Position numbers and translations under genes: made by a program | The notes under the pieces: generated by a model | Told to the model about the DNA's origin: nothing | Database searches by the model: none | What the model saw: only the letters and a program-made list of their open reading frames with translations | Shown: positions 8,158 through 15,929 of the stretch, piece by piece | Layout: the number at the start of each line of letters is the position of its first letter | Position numbering within the stretch: the stretch's first letter is position 1 | Assembly: GCF_002999235.1 (NCBI RefSeq) | Contig: NZ_CP027236.1 | Span: forward strand, 2,852,001 to 2,916,000 | Reading direction: 5' to 3' | Origin: Actinomyces sp. oral taxon 897 | Lineage (GTDB): Bacteria; Actinomycetota; Actinomycetes; Actinomycetales; Actinomycetaceae | DNA length: 64,000 bases

Positions 8158-8727
8158 GTGAGTACCAACGATTCCCAGCGCGCCCGCCTCGCCCAGCTCG
8201 TTGAGGAGCTGGCCGTCGTGCGCGGCAAGGTCACCCTCGCCTCGGGCCTGGAGTCCGACTTCTACGTGGACATGCGCCGTGCCACCCTGCACCATGAGGC
8301 CGCCCCGCTCATTGGCCACGTCATGCTCGACATGCTGGAGGAGGCGGGCCTGGGGCCGGAGGATATTGACGCCGTCGGCGGCCTGACCATGGGTGCCGAC
8401 CCGGTGGCTACCGCCATGCTCCACGCCGCCGCCTCCCGCGGCCTGGACCTGGACGCCTTCGTGGTGCGCAAGGCGGCCAAGGACCACGGTATGCGACGGC
8501 GTATCGAGGGCCCGGAGGTCGCTGGCAGGCGGGTGGTGGTCCTGGAGGACACCTCCACCACCGGCGGCTCCCCGTTGGAGGCGGTCGCCGCCCTGCGGGA
8601 GGCAGGAGCCGAGGTCCTGGCCGTGGCCGTGGTCGTGGACCGCGACACCGGTGCGCGCGAGCGCGTCGAGGCAGCGGGCCTGCCCTACCACGCCGCCCTG
8701 GGCCTGGACGACCTGGGACTGGGCTGA
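8158..8727 (+). CDS. pyrE: Orotate phosphoribosyltransferase
   Basis: Transfers phosphoribose from PRPP to orotate, giving OMP in pyrimidine synthesis. The PRPP-binding loop VLEDTSTTGGS is at residues 128-138, and the flexible-loop segment is RKAAKDHGMRRRIEG. It has 189 residues, normal for the family. I choose the GTG at 8158: TAACCT at 8145-8150 is seven bases upstream, suggesting a leaderless transcript; a GTG at 8131 would add nine residues. It stands alone, away from other pyrimidine genes. Confidence 0.93.
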   Translation: MSTNDSQRARLAQLVEELAVVRGKVTLASGLESDFYVDMRRATLHHEAAPLIGHVMLDMLEEAGLGPEDIDAVGGLTMGADPVATAMLHAAASRGLDLDAFVVRKAAKDHGMRRRIEGPEVAGRRVVVLEDTSTTGGSPLEAVAALREAGAEVLAVAVVVDRDTGARERVEAAGLPYHAALGLDDLGLG

Positions 8728-9038
8728 GGAAGACGTCCGACGGTGCGAACCACGTCCTCGTGATCACGCCTCGTACCCGGTTTTGATTTCGGAAACTTTG
8801 CTGTGCTGCGCATAGTTCTGCCGTCACGGAGTTGGCGGCCATTGGTGCCGAGCCGGTCCTTCGTGGCTGCCTTGGGTAGTGTCGACGTCCCGGCCTGGTT
8901 CGCCCGGGACGGGGCCCGCGGGCTCCTTGACCGGCTCCGCCTACTGAACCGCCGTGTCAGGACATCTGGCGCGCACGGTGACGACACACTCGTCGAGGGG
9001 TTTCTCAGGGGATCTCGTTACTCGCCCGGGGAAGCGCA
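8728..9038. other. Gene-free stretch between pyrE and the methyltransferase
   Basis: An 8-bp hairpin (CGTCCCGG at 8886-8893 and CCGGGACG at 8904-8911) is the only structure seen. A 79-codon frame at 8803-9042 has no recognisable content and no convincing start, so I do not call it a gene. Confidence 0.4.
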
Positions 9039-9821
9039 GTGACCTGGTCGGCCCCGGCCTCTGACCTGCCCGAGGGTGGGTACCGGCCGCGTGCGTCGTA
9101 CCCGGGGCGCCCGGAGGGGAATGCCCCCGCCGACCGTCAGCGCCCGGAAGGGAACCTCCCCGCCGACCGTCAACGTCTGGAGGAGGACGTCCCCGCCGAC
9201 CGTCGCGAGGTGGGGGTGGGGCCCTGGCCCGGGGGAGAGGCCGCCTGGCCCACCGACCCCTGCTACGACCCGGCCCTGCTGGCTGCCGGGGACCGGCGTA
9301 ACGTCGTGGACCGCTACCGGTACTGGTCGGTGGAGGCGATCCGTGCCGACCTGGCTGCCCGCGCCCACAGCCTGCACGTGGCCATTGAGAACGTCAGCCA
9401 GGACCTCAATATCGGCTCGATCGTGCGCAGTGCCAACGCCTTCAATGTGGGTGGGGTCCACGTTGTCGGCCGACGCCGCTGGAACAAGCGTGGCGCCATG
9501 GTCACCAACCGCTACCTCAGCGTCACCCACCACCCCCAGGCCGCCGAGCTCCTGGCGTGGGCGGAGCGTGAGGGCTACGAGGTGGTGGGTATTGACAACG
9601 TCCCGGGCGCCCGCCTCCTGGAGGGCGAGTCCCTGCCTGAGCGCTGCCTGATGGTCTTTGGCAGCGAGGGGGAGGGGATCAGCTCGGGTCTGCTGGCCAG
9701 CTGCTCCCGCGTCCTGCGTATCGGGCAGTACGGCTCGACCCGCTCTATTAACGTGGCGGCGGCGGCCGCGGTGGCAATGCACACCTGGATCCTCCAGCAC
9801 GGCGGACCCGCCCCGGACTGA
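9039..9821 (+). CDS. SpoU/TrmH-family RNA 2'-O-methyltransferase
   Basis: Knotted SPOUT methyltransferase, using S-adenosylmethionine to methylate a ribose 2'-OH in tRNA or rRNA. Motif 1 (NIGSIVRSANAFN, from residue 124), motif 2 (VFGSEGEGIS, from 206) and motif 3 (SINVAAAAAVA, from 236) are all present. The GTG at 9039 has GGGGAAG upstream. The first 70 residues are not part of the catalytic fold and contain three copies of a 10-residue repeat resembling PADRQRPEGN, encoded by a 30-bp tandem DNA repeat at about 9112-9205. The specific RNA target cannot be told. Confidence 0.9.
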   Translation: MTWSAPASDLPEGGYRPRASYPGRPEGNAPADRQRPEGNLPADRQRLEEDVPADRREVGVGPWPGGEAAWPTDPCYDPALLAAGDRRNVVDRYRYWSVEAIRADLAARAHSLHVAIENVSQDLNIGSIVRSANAFNVGGVHVVGRRRWNKRGAMVTNRYLSVTHHPQAAELLAWAEREGYEVVGIDNVPGARLLEGESLPERCLMVFGSEGEGISSGLLASCSRVLRIGQYGSTRSINVAAAAAVAMHTWILQHGGPAPD

Positions 9822-10025
9822 CGTGCCCTGACGTCAGGACGGTCAGGGTCCTGACCGTGACCCCGGTTGACCGAGACCCCGGCTGACCGCGACCTGCGGG
9901 CCGCGCTGGCGTCGCTGCCTCAGGCGACCACGCCAGCGTCGCTGCCTCAGGCGGCCCACAGGCCGCGACGCCTGGGGTGGCGCGGGACTCGCTTCCTGGC
10001 GAGCCCCGAGGCTCAAGAGCCGCGA
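9822..10025. other. Gene-free stretch after the methyltransferase
   Basis: ACGGTCAGG and CCTGACCGT at 9839-9858 form a near-perfect 20-bp dyad shortly after the stop. The phrase GCGTCGCTGCCTCAGGCG occurs twice around 9910-9955. No gene is seen. Confidence 0.45.
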
Positions 10026-10062
10026 ACGGCCTGTCAGCCCCACTGCGAGGCTGACAGGCCGT
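10026..10062. terminator. Hairpin between convergent genes
   Basis: A perfect 14-bp stem (10026-10039 and 10049-10062) with a 9-base loop lies between the methyltransferase on plus and hsp20 on minus. It could end transcription from either side. Confidence 0.65.
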
Positions 10063-10199
10063 CAGAGGGCTCGGCTGCCCCGGGCCTGGTGCTGGCCGCC
10101 TACCAGACCGAGCCCACCGGGCCCGGCTCGAAGTGCCGGCCAGCCCGCCAGGCCGGGCCCACCAGGTCGGGTTCACCAGGCCCGGGGTGCCGGACCGGC

Positions 10200-10643
10200 T
10201 CAGGCCTTCGGCTCGGCCTCGATAATGGGCTGGGCCGCCTTGGAGTGCACTACCTCGATCTTGCGGGGCTTGGCCTCCTCCGCCACGGGGATCGTCAGCG
10301 TGAGCACGCCGTCGGTGTAGGTGGCGGAGATGCGGTCCAGCGCCAGGCCGTAGCCCAGCGTGAGCTGGCGGGCGAAGGTGCCCGAGGGACGCTCGTGGGC
10401 GAGCCACTGGACCCCGTCCTCGTCTCGGGCGGGGCGCTCGGCGCGCACGGTGAGGGTCCGGTCCTCCACGTCCACGTCGATCGTGGCGGGGTCGACGCCG
10501 GGCAGGTCGATGTGGGCCACGAAGGACTCGCCCTTGCGGTACAGGTCCAGCGGCATGCCCACGGACGCGGGGGTGCGCACCAGGCCGTTGGTGAGCCAGC
10601 GGTCCAGGTCGCGGAAGGGATCGAAGGACGACGGTGTTGCCAT
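10200..10643 (-). CDS. Hsp20 / alpha-crystallin small heat-shock protein
   Basis: ATP-independent chaperone that holds unfolding proteins in the cytoplasm. 147 residues with an alpha-crystallin domain from about residue 30 (FVAHIDLPGVDPATIDVDVE) to 125; the end of the domain reads GVLTLTIPVAE. The start is the ATG at 10643, because a perfect AGGAGG lies eight bases upstream; the in-frame GTG three codons earlier would overlap that site. A CIRCE element about 90 bases upstream indicates HrcA repression with heat induction. Confidence 0.95.
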   Translation of the reverse strand: MATPSSFDPFRDLDRWLTNGLVRTPASVGMPLDLYRKGESFVAHIDLPGVDPATIDVDVEDRTLTVRAERPARDEDGVQWLAHERPSGTFARQLTLGYGLALDRISATYTDGVLTLTIPVAEEAKPRKIEVVHSKAAQPIIEAEPKA

Positions 10644-10731
10644 GTCAACCACCTCCTGTGGTCACGGTCCCGGAGCCTCCGGGAACCGGGCGGGAGGGGC
10701 GCGCCTCGCGCCCTTCCCGGACACCTCGATT

Positions 10732-10758
10732 CTGGCACTCTCGACCCGAGAGTGCTAA
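10732..10758 (-). promoter_or_regulatory. CIRCE element (HrcA operator)
   Basis: CTGGCACTC, nine bases, GAGTGCTAA: this matches the CIRCE consensus TTAGCACTC-N9-GAGTGCTAA with two changes in the outer arm. It lies between hsp20 and fba and most plausibly controls hsp20. Confidence 0.88.
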
Positions 10759-10823
10759 GAGGCATCGCCCAGGGTGAAAAAATAGAGCATCGAAGTGTGA
10801 CCTGGGACCATGATCCGCTTCCA

Positions 10824-10837
10824 GGATCGGCCGATCC
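10824..10837. promoter_or_regulatory. 14-bp perfect palindrome upstream of fba
   Basis: GGATCGGCCGATCC is perfectly self-complementary. It lies 53 bases before the fba start, between a weak -35-like TTCCAG and -10-like AACAAT, where a repressor could sit. The regulator is unknown. Confidence 0.4.
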
Positions 10838-10889
10838 GTGGAACAATGAGCCCTGCACCACTGACTCACCATTCTTCAGGAGGCATCTA

Positions 10890-11939
10890 GTGGCCATCGC
10901 AACCCCGGAGTCCTACGCGGACATGCTTGACCGCGCCAAGGCTGGCAAGTACGCCATCCCCGCGATCAACGTCACGAGCTCCCAGACCCTCTCCGCTGCC
11001 CTCAAGGGCTTCGCCGACGCCGAGTCTGACGGTATCGTCCAGATCTCCAACGGCGGCGCCGCCTACTGGTCCGGCTCCTCCCGCCTGGACCGCGTCACTG
11101 GTTCCCTCGCCTTCGCCGCCTACGCCCGCGCCGTCGGTGACCTCTACCCCGGCATCGTGGGCCTCCACACGGACCACTGCCCCAAGAAGTTCCTTGACTG
11201 CTGGATCCACCCGCTGCTGGAGATCGAGGCCGAGCAGGTCAAGCGCGGCGAGCTGCCGGTGTTCCAGTCCCACATGTGGGACGGCTCGGCGGAGTCCCTG
11301 GACGACAACATTGAGATCGCCGTGGACATGCTCAAGCGCTCCCGCGCGGCCCACACCGTCCTCGAGATCGAGATCGGCGCTGTCGGCGGCGAGGAGGACG
11401 GCATCAAGGGTGAGGAGAACGCCAGTCTCTACACCACTGCCGACGACGCCTACCGCGCCATCGAGGCCCTGGGCCTGGGCGAGAACGGCCGTTACATCAC
11501 AGCGCTGACCTTCGGCAACGTGCACGGCTCCTACAAGCCCGGTCACGTCAAGCTGCGCCCGGAGATCCTGGGCGAGATCCAGGTGGACGTCGCCAAGCGC
11601 CTCGGTGACCGCCTCCAGACCAAGGTCGGGGTCAAGGACTCGCCGTTCGACCTGGTCATGCACGGCGGCTCCGGCTCCACCGACGAGGAGATCGCCACCG
11701 CGGTGCGCAACGGCGTCATCAAGATGAACGTCGACACCGACACCCAGTACGCCTTCACCCGCCCGATCGCGGACTGGATGTACCGCAACTACGACGGCGT
11801 CCTGAAGGTCGACGGTGAGGTCGGCTCCAAGAAGAAGTACGACCCCCGCGCCTGGGGCAAGGCTGCTGAGGAGGGCATGGCCGCCCGCGTGGTCGAGGCC
11901 TGTGAGCGCCTCGGCTCGGTCGGCTCCGCCAAGCGCTGA
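10890..11939 (+). CDS. fba: Fructose-bisphosphate aldolase, class II
   Basis: Zinc-dependent aldolase splitting fructose 1,6-bisphosphate into DHAP and glyceraldehyde 3-phosphate in glycolysis and gluconeogenesis. Asp95 and the zinc ligand His96 lie in GLHTDHCPKK. The later VMHGGSGSTDEEI and MNVDTDTQYAFTRP motifs complete the active site. It has 349 residues, the usual length for this subgroup. The GTG at 10890 follows a perfect AGGAGG at 10878-10883; the very long upstream frame from 9867 is not coding. A hairpin terminator follows. Confidence 0.97.
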   Translation: MAIATPESYADMLDRAKAGKYAIPAINVTSSQTLSAALKGFADAESDGIVQISNGGAAYWSGSSRLDRVTGSLAFAAYARAVGDLYPGIVGLHTDHCPKKFLDCWIHPLLEIEAEQVKRGELPVFQSHMWDGSAESLDDNIEIAVDMLKRSRAAHTVLEIEIGAVGGEEDGIKGEENASLYTTADDAYRAIEALGLGENGRYITALTFGNVHGSYKPGHVKLRPEILGEIQVDVAKRLGDRLQTKVGVKDSPFDLVMHGGSGSTDEEIATAVRNGVIKMNVDTDTQYAFTRPIADWMYRNYDGVLKVDGEVGSKKKYDPRAWGKAAEEGMAARVVEACERLGSVGSAKR

Positions 11940-11993
11940 GCAGCTGCCCGCAAGGGGCGGTACCGCCGCGGCCCTAGGGGTCGCGAGCCACAC

Positions 11994-12031
11994 GGTCGGC
12001 CCGGTCTCACGCTGGTGGGGCCGGGCCGACC
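11994..12031 (+). terminator. Hairpin terminator after fba
   Basis: GGTCGGCCCGG at 11994-12004 pairs with CCGGGCCGACC at 12021-12031, giving an 11-bp stem with a 16-base loop. It isolates fba from the peptide-kinase operon. Confidence 0.6.
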
Positions 12032-12058
12032 TAATCCCGATCGTTACCAAACTGTGTC

Positions 12059-12087
12059 TTGCGCGGGAGCGTTCTGCATGAGATACT
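12059..12087 (+). promoter_or_regulatory. Promoter candidate for the peptide-kinase-regulator operon
   Basis: TTGCGC at 12059-12064 and GATACT at 12082-12087 with a 17-base spacer. The start codon of the small peptide gene lies 36 bases downstream, leaving room for the AGAGGG ribosome site. An AT-rich TATAGT at 12098-12103 is an alternative -10. Confidence 0.45.
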
Positions 12088-12123
12088 GAAATAGATGTAT
12101 AGTTATCCCCGATAGAGGGTCTC

Positions 12124-12300
12124 ATGACTTATAGGTACATCCACATCCCCTCCCTTTCCTCCCTTGTCTCCCTCGTCCTGGTCGTGCTCCTCACGGTTGG
12201 TGCCACCTCCCCGTCGTTGCCGGACGGTGAGGTCCCCCTGGGTGGAGGTGGGGCACTGACCTGCCGGTTCTTCCCCTGGCTGTGGTGGTGCCAGGTATGA
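12124..12300 (+). CDS. Small secreted-looking peptide, putative signal for the adjacent kinase
   Basis: A 58-codon gene. The ATG at 12124 has AGAGGG at 12114-12119, and the TGA ends at 12300. The predicted product starts MTYRYIHIPS, continues with a hydrophobic stretch (LSSLVSLVLVVLLTVG, residues 11-26) and an Ala-Thr-Ser region suited to signal peptidase, then a Pro/Gly-rich linker with GGGG. It ends in CRFFPWLWWCQV, with cysteines at 47 and 56 that could close a ten-residue aromatic loop. Its stop overlaps the kinase start by four bases (ATGA), so the two are translationally coupled. I infer a peptide pheromone or a kinase-modulating small membrane protein. I recognise no family. Confidence 0.7.
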   Translation: MTYRYIHIPSLSSLVSLVLVVLLTVGATSPSLPDGEVPLGGGGALTCRFFPWLWWCQV

Positions 12301-13541
12301 GTGCCGGGCAGGTGCCTGGCATTGGTGGCCAGCTCCCTCTGCGGCGTCAGGCAGAGCGGATCCTCGCTCGTCGGGAGGTGGTCCCGGCGGGGGCGGCGCT
12401 GGCCCTCCTGGTCCTGGACTGGATTCCGCCAGGTGTCCAGAGGCCGTCAGGGCTCACTCTTCTCGCCTCAGTTGTTATAGCGGTCTGCGTGGGGCTCTCG
12501 GGCTGGTACCCACGGCTCGCGGGCGGTGCCGCCCTGGTGGTGACGGCGGTGGTGAACGCTCTTCCCAGCGACGTCGCCGTGCTGACGGCGCCGGCAATCG
12601 GCTCGGTCCTGGTGATCGGCGGCTGGGTGGCACGTCGCTGGAACCTGGCCGTACTCGTAGCGGGCACGGCCCTGCTGGCTGGCTCAGTCATAGGTGGTGA
12701 CCCCGACCGTGTCCGGCCCTTCGTGGCGTGGTCCTTCCAGATCGTCGTGGGGGTCGGGGTCGGGCTGGTAGTCCGTCTTTATAAGGACCGCCTACAGGTG
12801 GCCGACGAGCAGGTCGGGTACTGGCGTCTCAGGGTGGAGGCCGAGGACTCCCGGGTGCGCTCGGTCCTGGCCGCGCAGCTCCATGACTCGGTGGTGGCCT
12901 GTCTGGCCCGGATCGTGGTGAACACGGAGTACCTGATCCGCGAGCCGTCTAGGGGCCGCACGCAGGTGTGCGAGGAGCAGATCCTGGCCGACGCCCAGAG
13001 CGCGATGCGGCAGATCCGCCAGATCATTCACGCGAGCACCCCGGCGGCTGAGGCGGTCCGAGACGACGGGTCCTGGGTGGCGGTCCTGAAGGAGTACAGG
13101 ACGCTCCTGGCCGCTGCCGGCCTTGAGCTCCGCCCCTCAGTCCCCTCGGAGCAGGAGCTGGCTGAGGTGCTTGACGGTCCCCGCCTGTCGGTACTGGCGG
13201 TGGCGTTGAGGGAGGGCTGCCTCAACGCCTTGAAGTACGCCGGACGAGGGACGTCGGTGAGGGTCCAGGTGGTGCTTGACCCGGACCAGGTCGAGCTCAT
13301 GGTCAGGTCTACGACGGCCCCGTCGGGCACGCCTGAGGAGGCCTGGCGCAGGGGGCTGGAAGGCGGCATGGGCCTGACCATGTTGACGCGCCGGGCTGAG
13401 CAGGTCGGAGGCTACGTCAGCTACGGGCCCCTGAAGGACGACTGGCTGCTTGGAGTCGCCCTGCCGCACCCCGCGGCAGGGGTAGGAACAGATCACGGCA
13501 CCGATGAGGTGCCGCTAGACAAGGAGAAAGAACATGACTGA
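12297..13541 (+). CDS. Membrane sensor histidine kinase, NarL/DesK type
   Basis: 414 residues. About five membrane segments lie within residues 30-160, with very short external loops and no large sensor domain. The HisKA_3 dimerisation helix has the phospho-acceptor His196 in QLHDSVV. The ATP-binding domain has the N box REGCLNALKYA (Asn310) and the G box GGMGL (356-360). The ATG at 12297 overlaps the stop of the peptide gene; a GTG at 12282 is less likely. The kinase overlaps the regulator gene by eight bases. A membrane-embedded sensor next to a tiny secreted-looking peptide suggests that the peptide is its ligand. Confidence 0.92.
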   Translation: MSAGQVPGIGGQLPLRRQAERILARREVVPAGAALALLVLDWIPPGVQRPSGLTLLASVVIAVCVGLSGWYPRLAGGAALVVTAVVNALPSDVAVLTAPAIGSVLVIGGWVARRWNLAVLVAGTALLAGSVIGGDPDRVRPFVAWSFQIVVGVGVGLVVRLYKDRLQVADEQVGYWRLRVEAEDSRVRSVLAAQLHDSVVACLARIVVNTEYLIREPSRGRTQVCEEQILADAQSAMRQIRQIIHASTPAAEAVRDDGSWVAVLKEYRTLLAAAGLELRPSVPSEQELAEVLDGPRLSVLAVALREGCLNALKYAGRGTSVRVQVVLDPDQVELMVRSTTAPSGTPEEAWRRGLEGGMGLTMLTRRAEQVGGYVSYGPLKDDWLLGVALPHPAAGVGTDHGTDEVPLDKEKEHD

Positions 13542-14232
13542 GAACACTGGTGCTGCCTCGGAGAAGAAGGAGCCGGTCCGCGTACTCCTGGCTGATGATG
13601 ACGAGGGGTACCGCCGTCAGCTCAGCAGCCTCCTCGGCACCGTCCCCTACATTAACGTGGTCGCTGTGGCTGGAGACGGTCGTGAGGCTCTTAATGCGCT
13701 GGAGAAGTGTCAGGTAGATGTGGCACTTGTAGATATTGCTATGCCATCTATGGATGGCGTTGAGGTGACCAAGGTCATAACTGGGCGTTATCCGGATACG
13801 AAGGTTGTCATCCTCTCGGGGCTGGTGCCTGAGGACTACATGGAGAAGGTCCTGGCCACCGAGACGATGGGGTTCCTGACCAAGGACATGGGAGTGGACG
13901 ACATTGCCAGGGGTCTGCGTGCAGTCTCCCAGGGGCAGCAGGTGCTCGGCCCCGAGCCGACGAGGCTCCTGGTGGAGGGCTACCGGCGGCAGGCCCGGTT
14001 CCGGGAGGAGAACGCGGACTTCCTCGAGGGCGTGAGGAAGCTGCCGAAGCGCCAGCGGACAGTGTACGACATGCTGGTCCTCCACGCGCCCTGCACGGAC
14101 AAGGAGATCGCGCAGGCCATTGGGTATGCCAGGACGACCGTACGTGACGACCTGGTAGAGATCCGGCGCCGATTGGGCTGCCGTACTCGTGTCGAGATCA
14201 TCCAGAAAGCTGCCCTGCTTGGGTCACGGTGA
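13534..14232 (+). CDS. Response regulator, NarL/FixJ family
   Basis: DNA-binding partner of the kinase, 232 residues. The receiver domain (about 14-130) has the acidic trio Asp21-23, the phospho-acceptor Asp67 in LVDIAMPSMDG, Ser95 and Lys117. A LuxR-type helix-turn-helix follows at about residues 168-228 (KEIAQAIGYARTTVRDDL). The ATG at 13534 has AAGGAG upstream and overlaps the kinase end (ATGACTGA). A CTACC-N10-GGTAG dyad just after its stop is a candidate binding site in front of the secreted-protein gene. Confidence 0.95.
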   Translation: MTENTGAASEKKEPVRVLLADDDEGYRRQLSSLLGTVPYINVVAVAGDGREALNALEKCQVDVALVDIAMPSMDGVEVTKVITGRYPDTKVVILSGLVPEDYMEKVLATETMGFLTKDMGVDDIARGLRAVSQGQQVLGPEPTRLLVEGYRRQARFREENADFLEGVRKLPKRQRTVYDMLVLHAPCTDKEIAQAIGYARTTVRDDLVEIRRRLGCRTRVEIIQKAALLGSR

Positions 14233-14234
14233 AA

Positions 14235-14254
14235 CTACCTACATTTGTCGGTAG
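14235..14254. promoter_or_regulatory. Candidate response-regulator operator
   Basis: CTACC at 14235-14239 and GGTAG at 14250-14254 form a 20-bp dyad two bases after the regulator stop and 72 bases before the next start codon. Its size and position suit a dimeric NarL-type regulator. I found no clear second copy. Confidence 0.4.
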
Positions 14255-14326
14255 CGGATCTCACGCTGCGTGTGCCATCCTGGACTCAGGTCGCAGGAGC
14301 GACCGTCATGATTTTGGAGGACGAAC

Positions 14327-14782
14327 ATGTTGTTCAGGAAGAAGCTTCTTGCCGCTATCGCCTCGGCACTGGTGATCGTGGGGATCCCCGGCGCCGCTCA
14401 GGCGTCAGAGTCGGACGTTTCTAACTCATTCAGTGCGGACGTGACGCCAGCAATGACAAACCTTAGGTGCACTTCGTCGAGGTTTATCACTCTTGCCAAT
14501 GGCTGGCCCACGGCTTCGCCTACAGACCGTAGCGGGAGCCGCTATTGCTGGCTCGCGATTAGTGACCTCCACAACAATGCAGTCACCGTTCTCCAGTTTA
14601 ACCTGAATTCGGCTGAAGGTATGAGCGTTGACGTTGACGGATACTATGGTCGAGGAACGCGCTGGGCGGTCATGCAGGTTCAGCGAAGGTATAACTTGAC
14701 GCAGGACGGTGAGTATGGCGCAAAGACCGGTCATAGGATGCGCTGGCGTGCAGTAAACGGGTCTGTGTCGCGTTGGGCTTGA
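14327..14782 (+). CDS. Secreted peptidoglycan-binding-domain protein
   Basis: 151 residues with a signal peptide (1-26, cleavage after AQA) and a C-terminal PG_binding_1-like three-helix domain at about 87-140. Typical landmarks are VLQFNLN, VDGYYGRGT, AVMQVQRRYNL and DGEYGAKTG. Two cysteines (RCTSS, RYCWL) may form a disulfide. GGAGG lies six bases before the ATG. It directly follows the two-component genes and is closed by a strong terminator, so it is probably a first target of the regulator. No catalytic domain is present, so it may anchor or sense in the wall. Base composition is less GC-rich than in flanking housekeeping genes. Confidence 0.8.
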   Translation: MLFRKKLLAAIASALVIVGIPGAAQASESDVSNSFSADVTPAMTNLRCTSSRFITLANGWPTASPTDRSGSRYCWLAISDLHNNAVTVLQFNLNSAEGMSVDVDGYYGRGTRWAVMQVQRRYNLTQDGEYGAKTGHRMRWRAVNGSVSRWA

Positions 14783-14827
14783 GTCTTAAGGGTGCGCGGA
14801 GGCCTGCTTCCGCGCACCCTTGAGATT
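14782..14827 (+). terminator. Strong hairpin terminator
   Basis: A perfect 13-bp stem (14788-14800 with 14809-14821) and an 8-base loop, extending to about 19 bp with wobble pairs. It begins at the stop of the peptidoglycan-binding protein gene and separates it from the lipoprotein array. Confidence 0.85.
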
Positions 14828-14933
14828 ATCTGGGAGGCACATCGAGTGCCCTATAGCTGTGTGTCGTTGTGGTCTTTGTGCAGTTAGGCAAACATTTGCT
14901 TATGTGAGCACACCTATTTTCAGAGAGGTTGGC

Positions 14934-15929
14934 ATGGTTAATTATTGTTCCCGTCTACGTCCCGGACTCACTGGTGTTGCGTGTCTGCTAATATTTCTAG
15001 GAGCGTGTTCCCAGGGGTCTATTTCCGGAAATCAGGACTCTCCAGGCGTTGATAATACTTCCGAGGTGGCAGGATCTGAGGCGGAGGTGGTGAAGGACCA
15101 GTCTCAGTGGACTCTGCCTACTGACCCCTACTATGGTGGGCAAATTTTGGCTCTGACTTCTCAGGCCGAGGAGACCGTTGTCAAGAACTGCATGGTCAAG
15201 GCGGGGTTCTCTGACTATCGTGTGCGTATGGATGCTTCGGCGCCAGCGCCCGCCAACCTTGCTGGTGACGGTATCTCCGTTCTCTTTAACGAGACCACTG
15301 CGAAGCAGTTTGGATACCGTCGGGCTCCCGATCCGAGGGATCTTCTGGAGGCGGAGATTGAGGCTTCTGGGGGTGACCTTTTTAGTGGAAAGAGCAATGA
15401 GTTCTTTGACCAATTGGACATCTGCAACCTAGAGGGGCAGGCCGCAGTGGCAGGGGTGAGCGTCGATGAGTTCAAGGCGAGCCATCAAGAGTCGACAGGA
15501 TCGGCAGATGCGGTTCAAGAGAATCCTGCGTCCATCGGGTCCCAGCTCAATCGGCTTGGTGTGGATCTTAATTCTCCTGAGTTGAGTGCGGCGGCTGCGT
15601 CGTGGCGTGAGTGCATGGTACCTCTGGGTATCTCTGACCTGCCGGACCGCCCCTGGAACGCGGGTTCCACGAGAGAGCTTCCTGAGTCCCTCCGGGACAA
15701 GTGGGGTTGGAAGCCGACGGGTAAACCCTCTGCCGATGAGATCGCCACGGCGAGTGCTGACGCCGCGTGCCGGGCCTCATCGGGGTGGACCGACACCCTC
15801 TACCAGCAGGAGTGGGACACGCATCAGGCCTTCGTGGACGCCCACCGTGCCGAGCTGACACCTGTCCTAGCCGAGCATCAGGCCGAGGCCGCCCGCGCCC
15901 GGGAGATCATAGCCAAGGGAGGAGCATAA
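14934..15929 (+). CDS. Tandem lipoprotein family, copy 1
   Basis: Predicted lipoprotein of 331 residues, lipobox LGAC near residue 28; the start is the ATG at 14934 after AGAGAGG. I know no named family. The mature part has two related halves, each opening with a Cys-Met motif: NCMVKAGFSDYRV and ECMVPLGISDLPD. Each half has a second conserved Cys (ICNLEG and AACRASSG), so two disulfides are likely. Other constant landmarks are WTLPTDPYYGGQ, LPESLRDKWGW and a Glu/Ala-rich C-terminal helix ending AREIIAKGG. It shares this plan with copies 2-4 and probably works with the adaptor and ABC protein downstream. Confidence 0.8.
   Translation: MVNYCSRLRPGLTGVACLLIFLGACSQGSISGNQDSPGVDNTSEVAGSEAEVVKDQSQWTLPTDPYYGGQILALTSQAEETVVKNCMVKAGFSDYRVRMDASAPAPANLAGDGISVLFNETTAKQFGYRRAPDPRDLLEAEIEASGGDLFSGKSNEFFDQLDICNLEGQAAVAGVSVDEFKASHQESTGSADAVQENPASIGSQLNRLGVDLNSPELSAAAASWRECMVPLGISDLPDRPWNAGSTRELPESLRDKWGWKPTGKPSADEIATASADAACRASSGWTDTLYQQEWDTHQAFVDAHRAELTPVLAEHQAEAARAREIIAKGGA

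Noticed and set aside
8803..9042. 79-codon frame before the methyltransferase
   Set aside because: No ribosome site, no recognisable content, and it overlaps the start of the next gene.
12124..12300. The small peptide as a tryptophan attenuator leader
   Set aside because: Three Trp codons are present, but there is no alternative terminator structure, the downstream genes are not biosynthetic, and the hydrophobic signal-like segment has no place in an attenuator.
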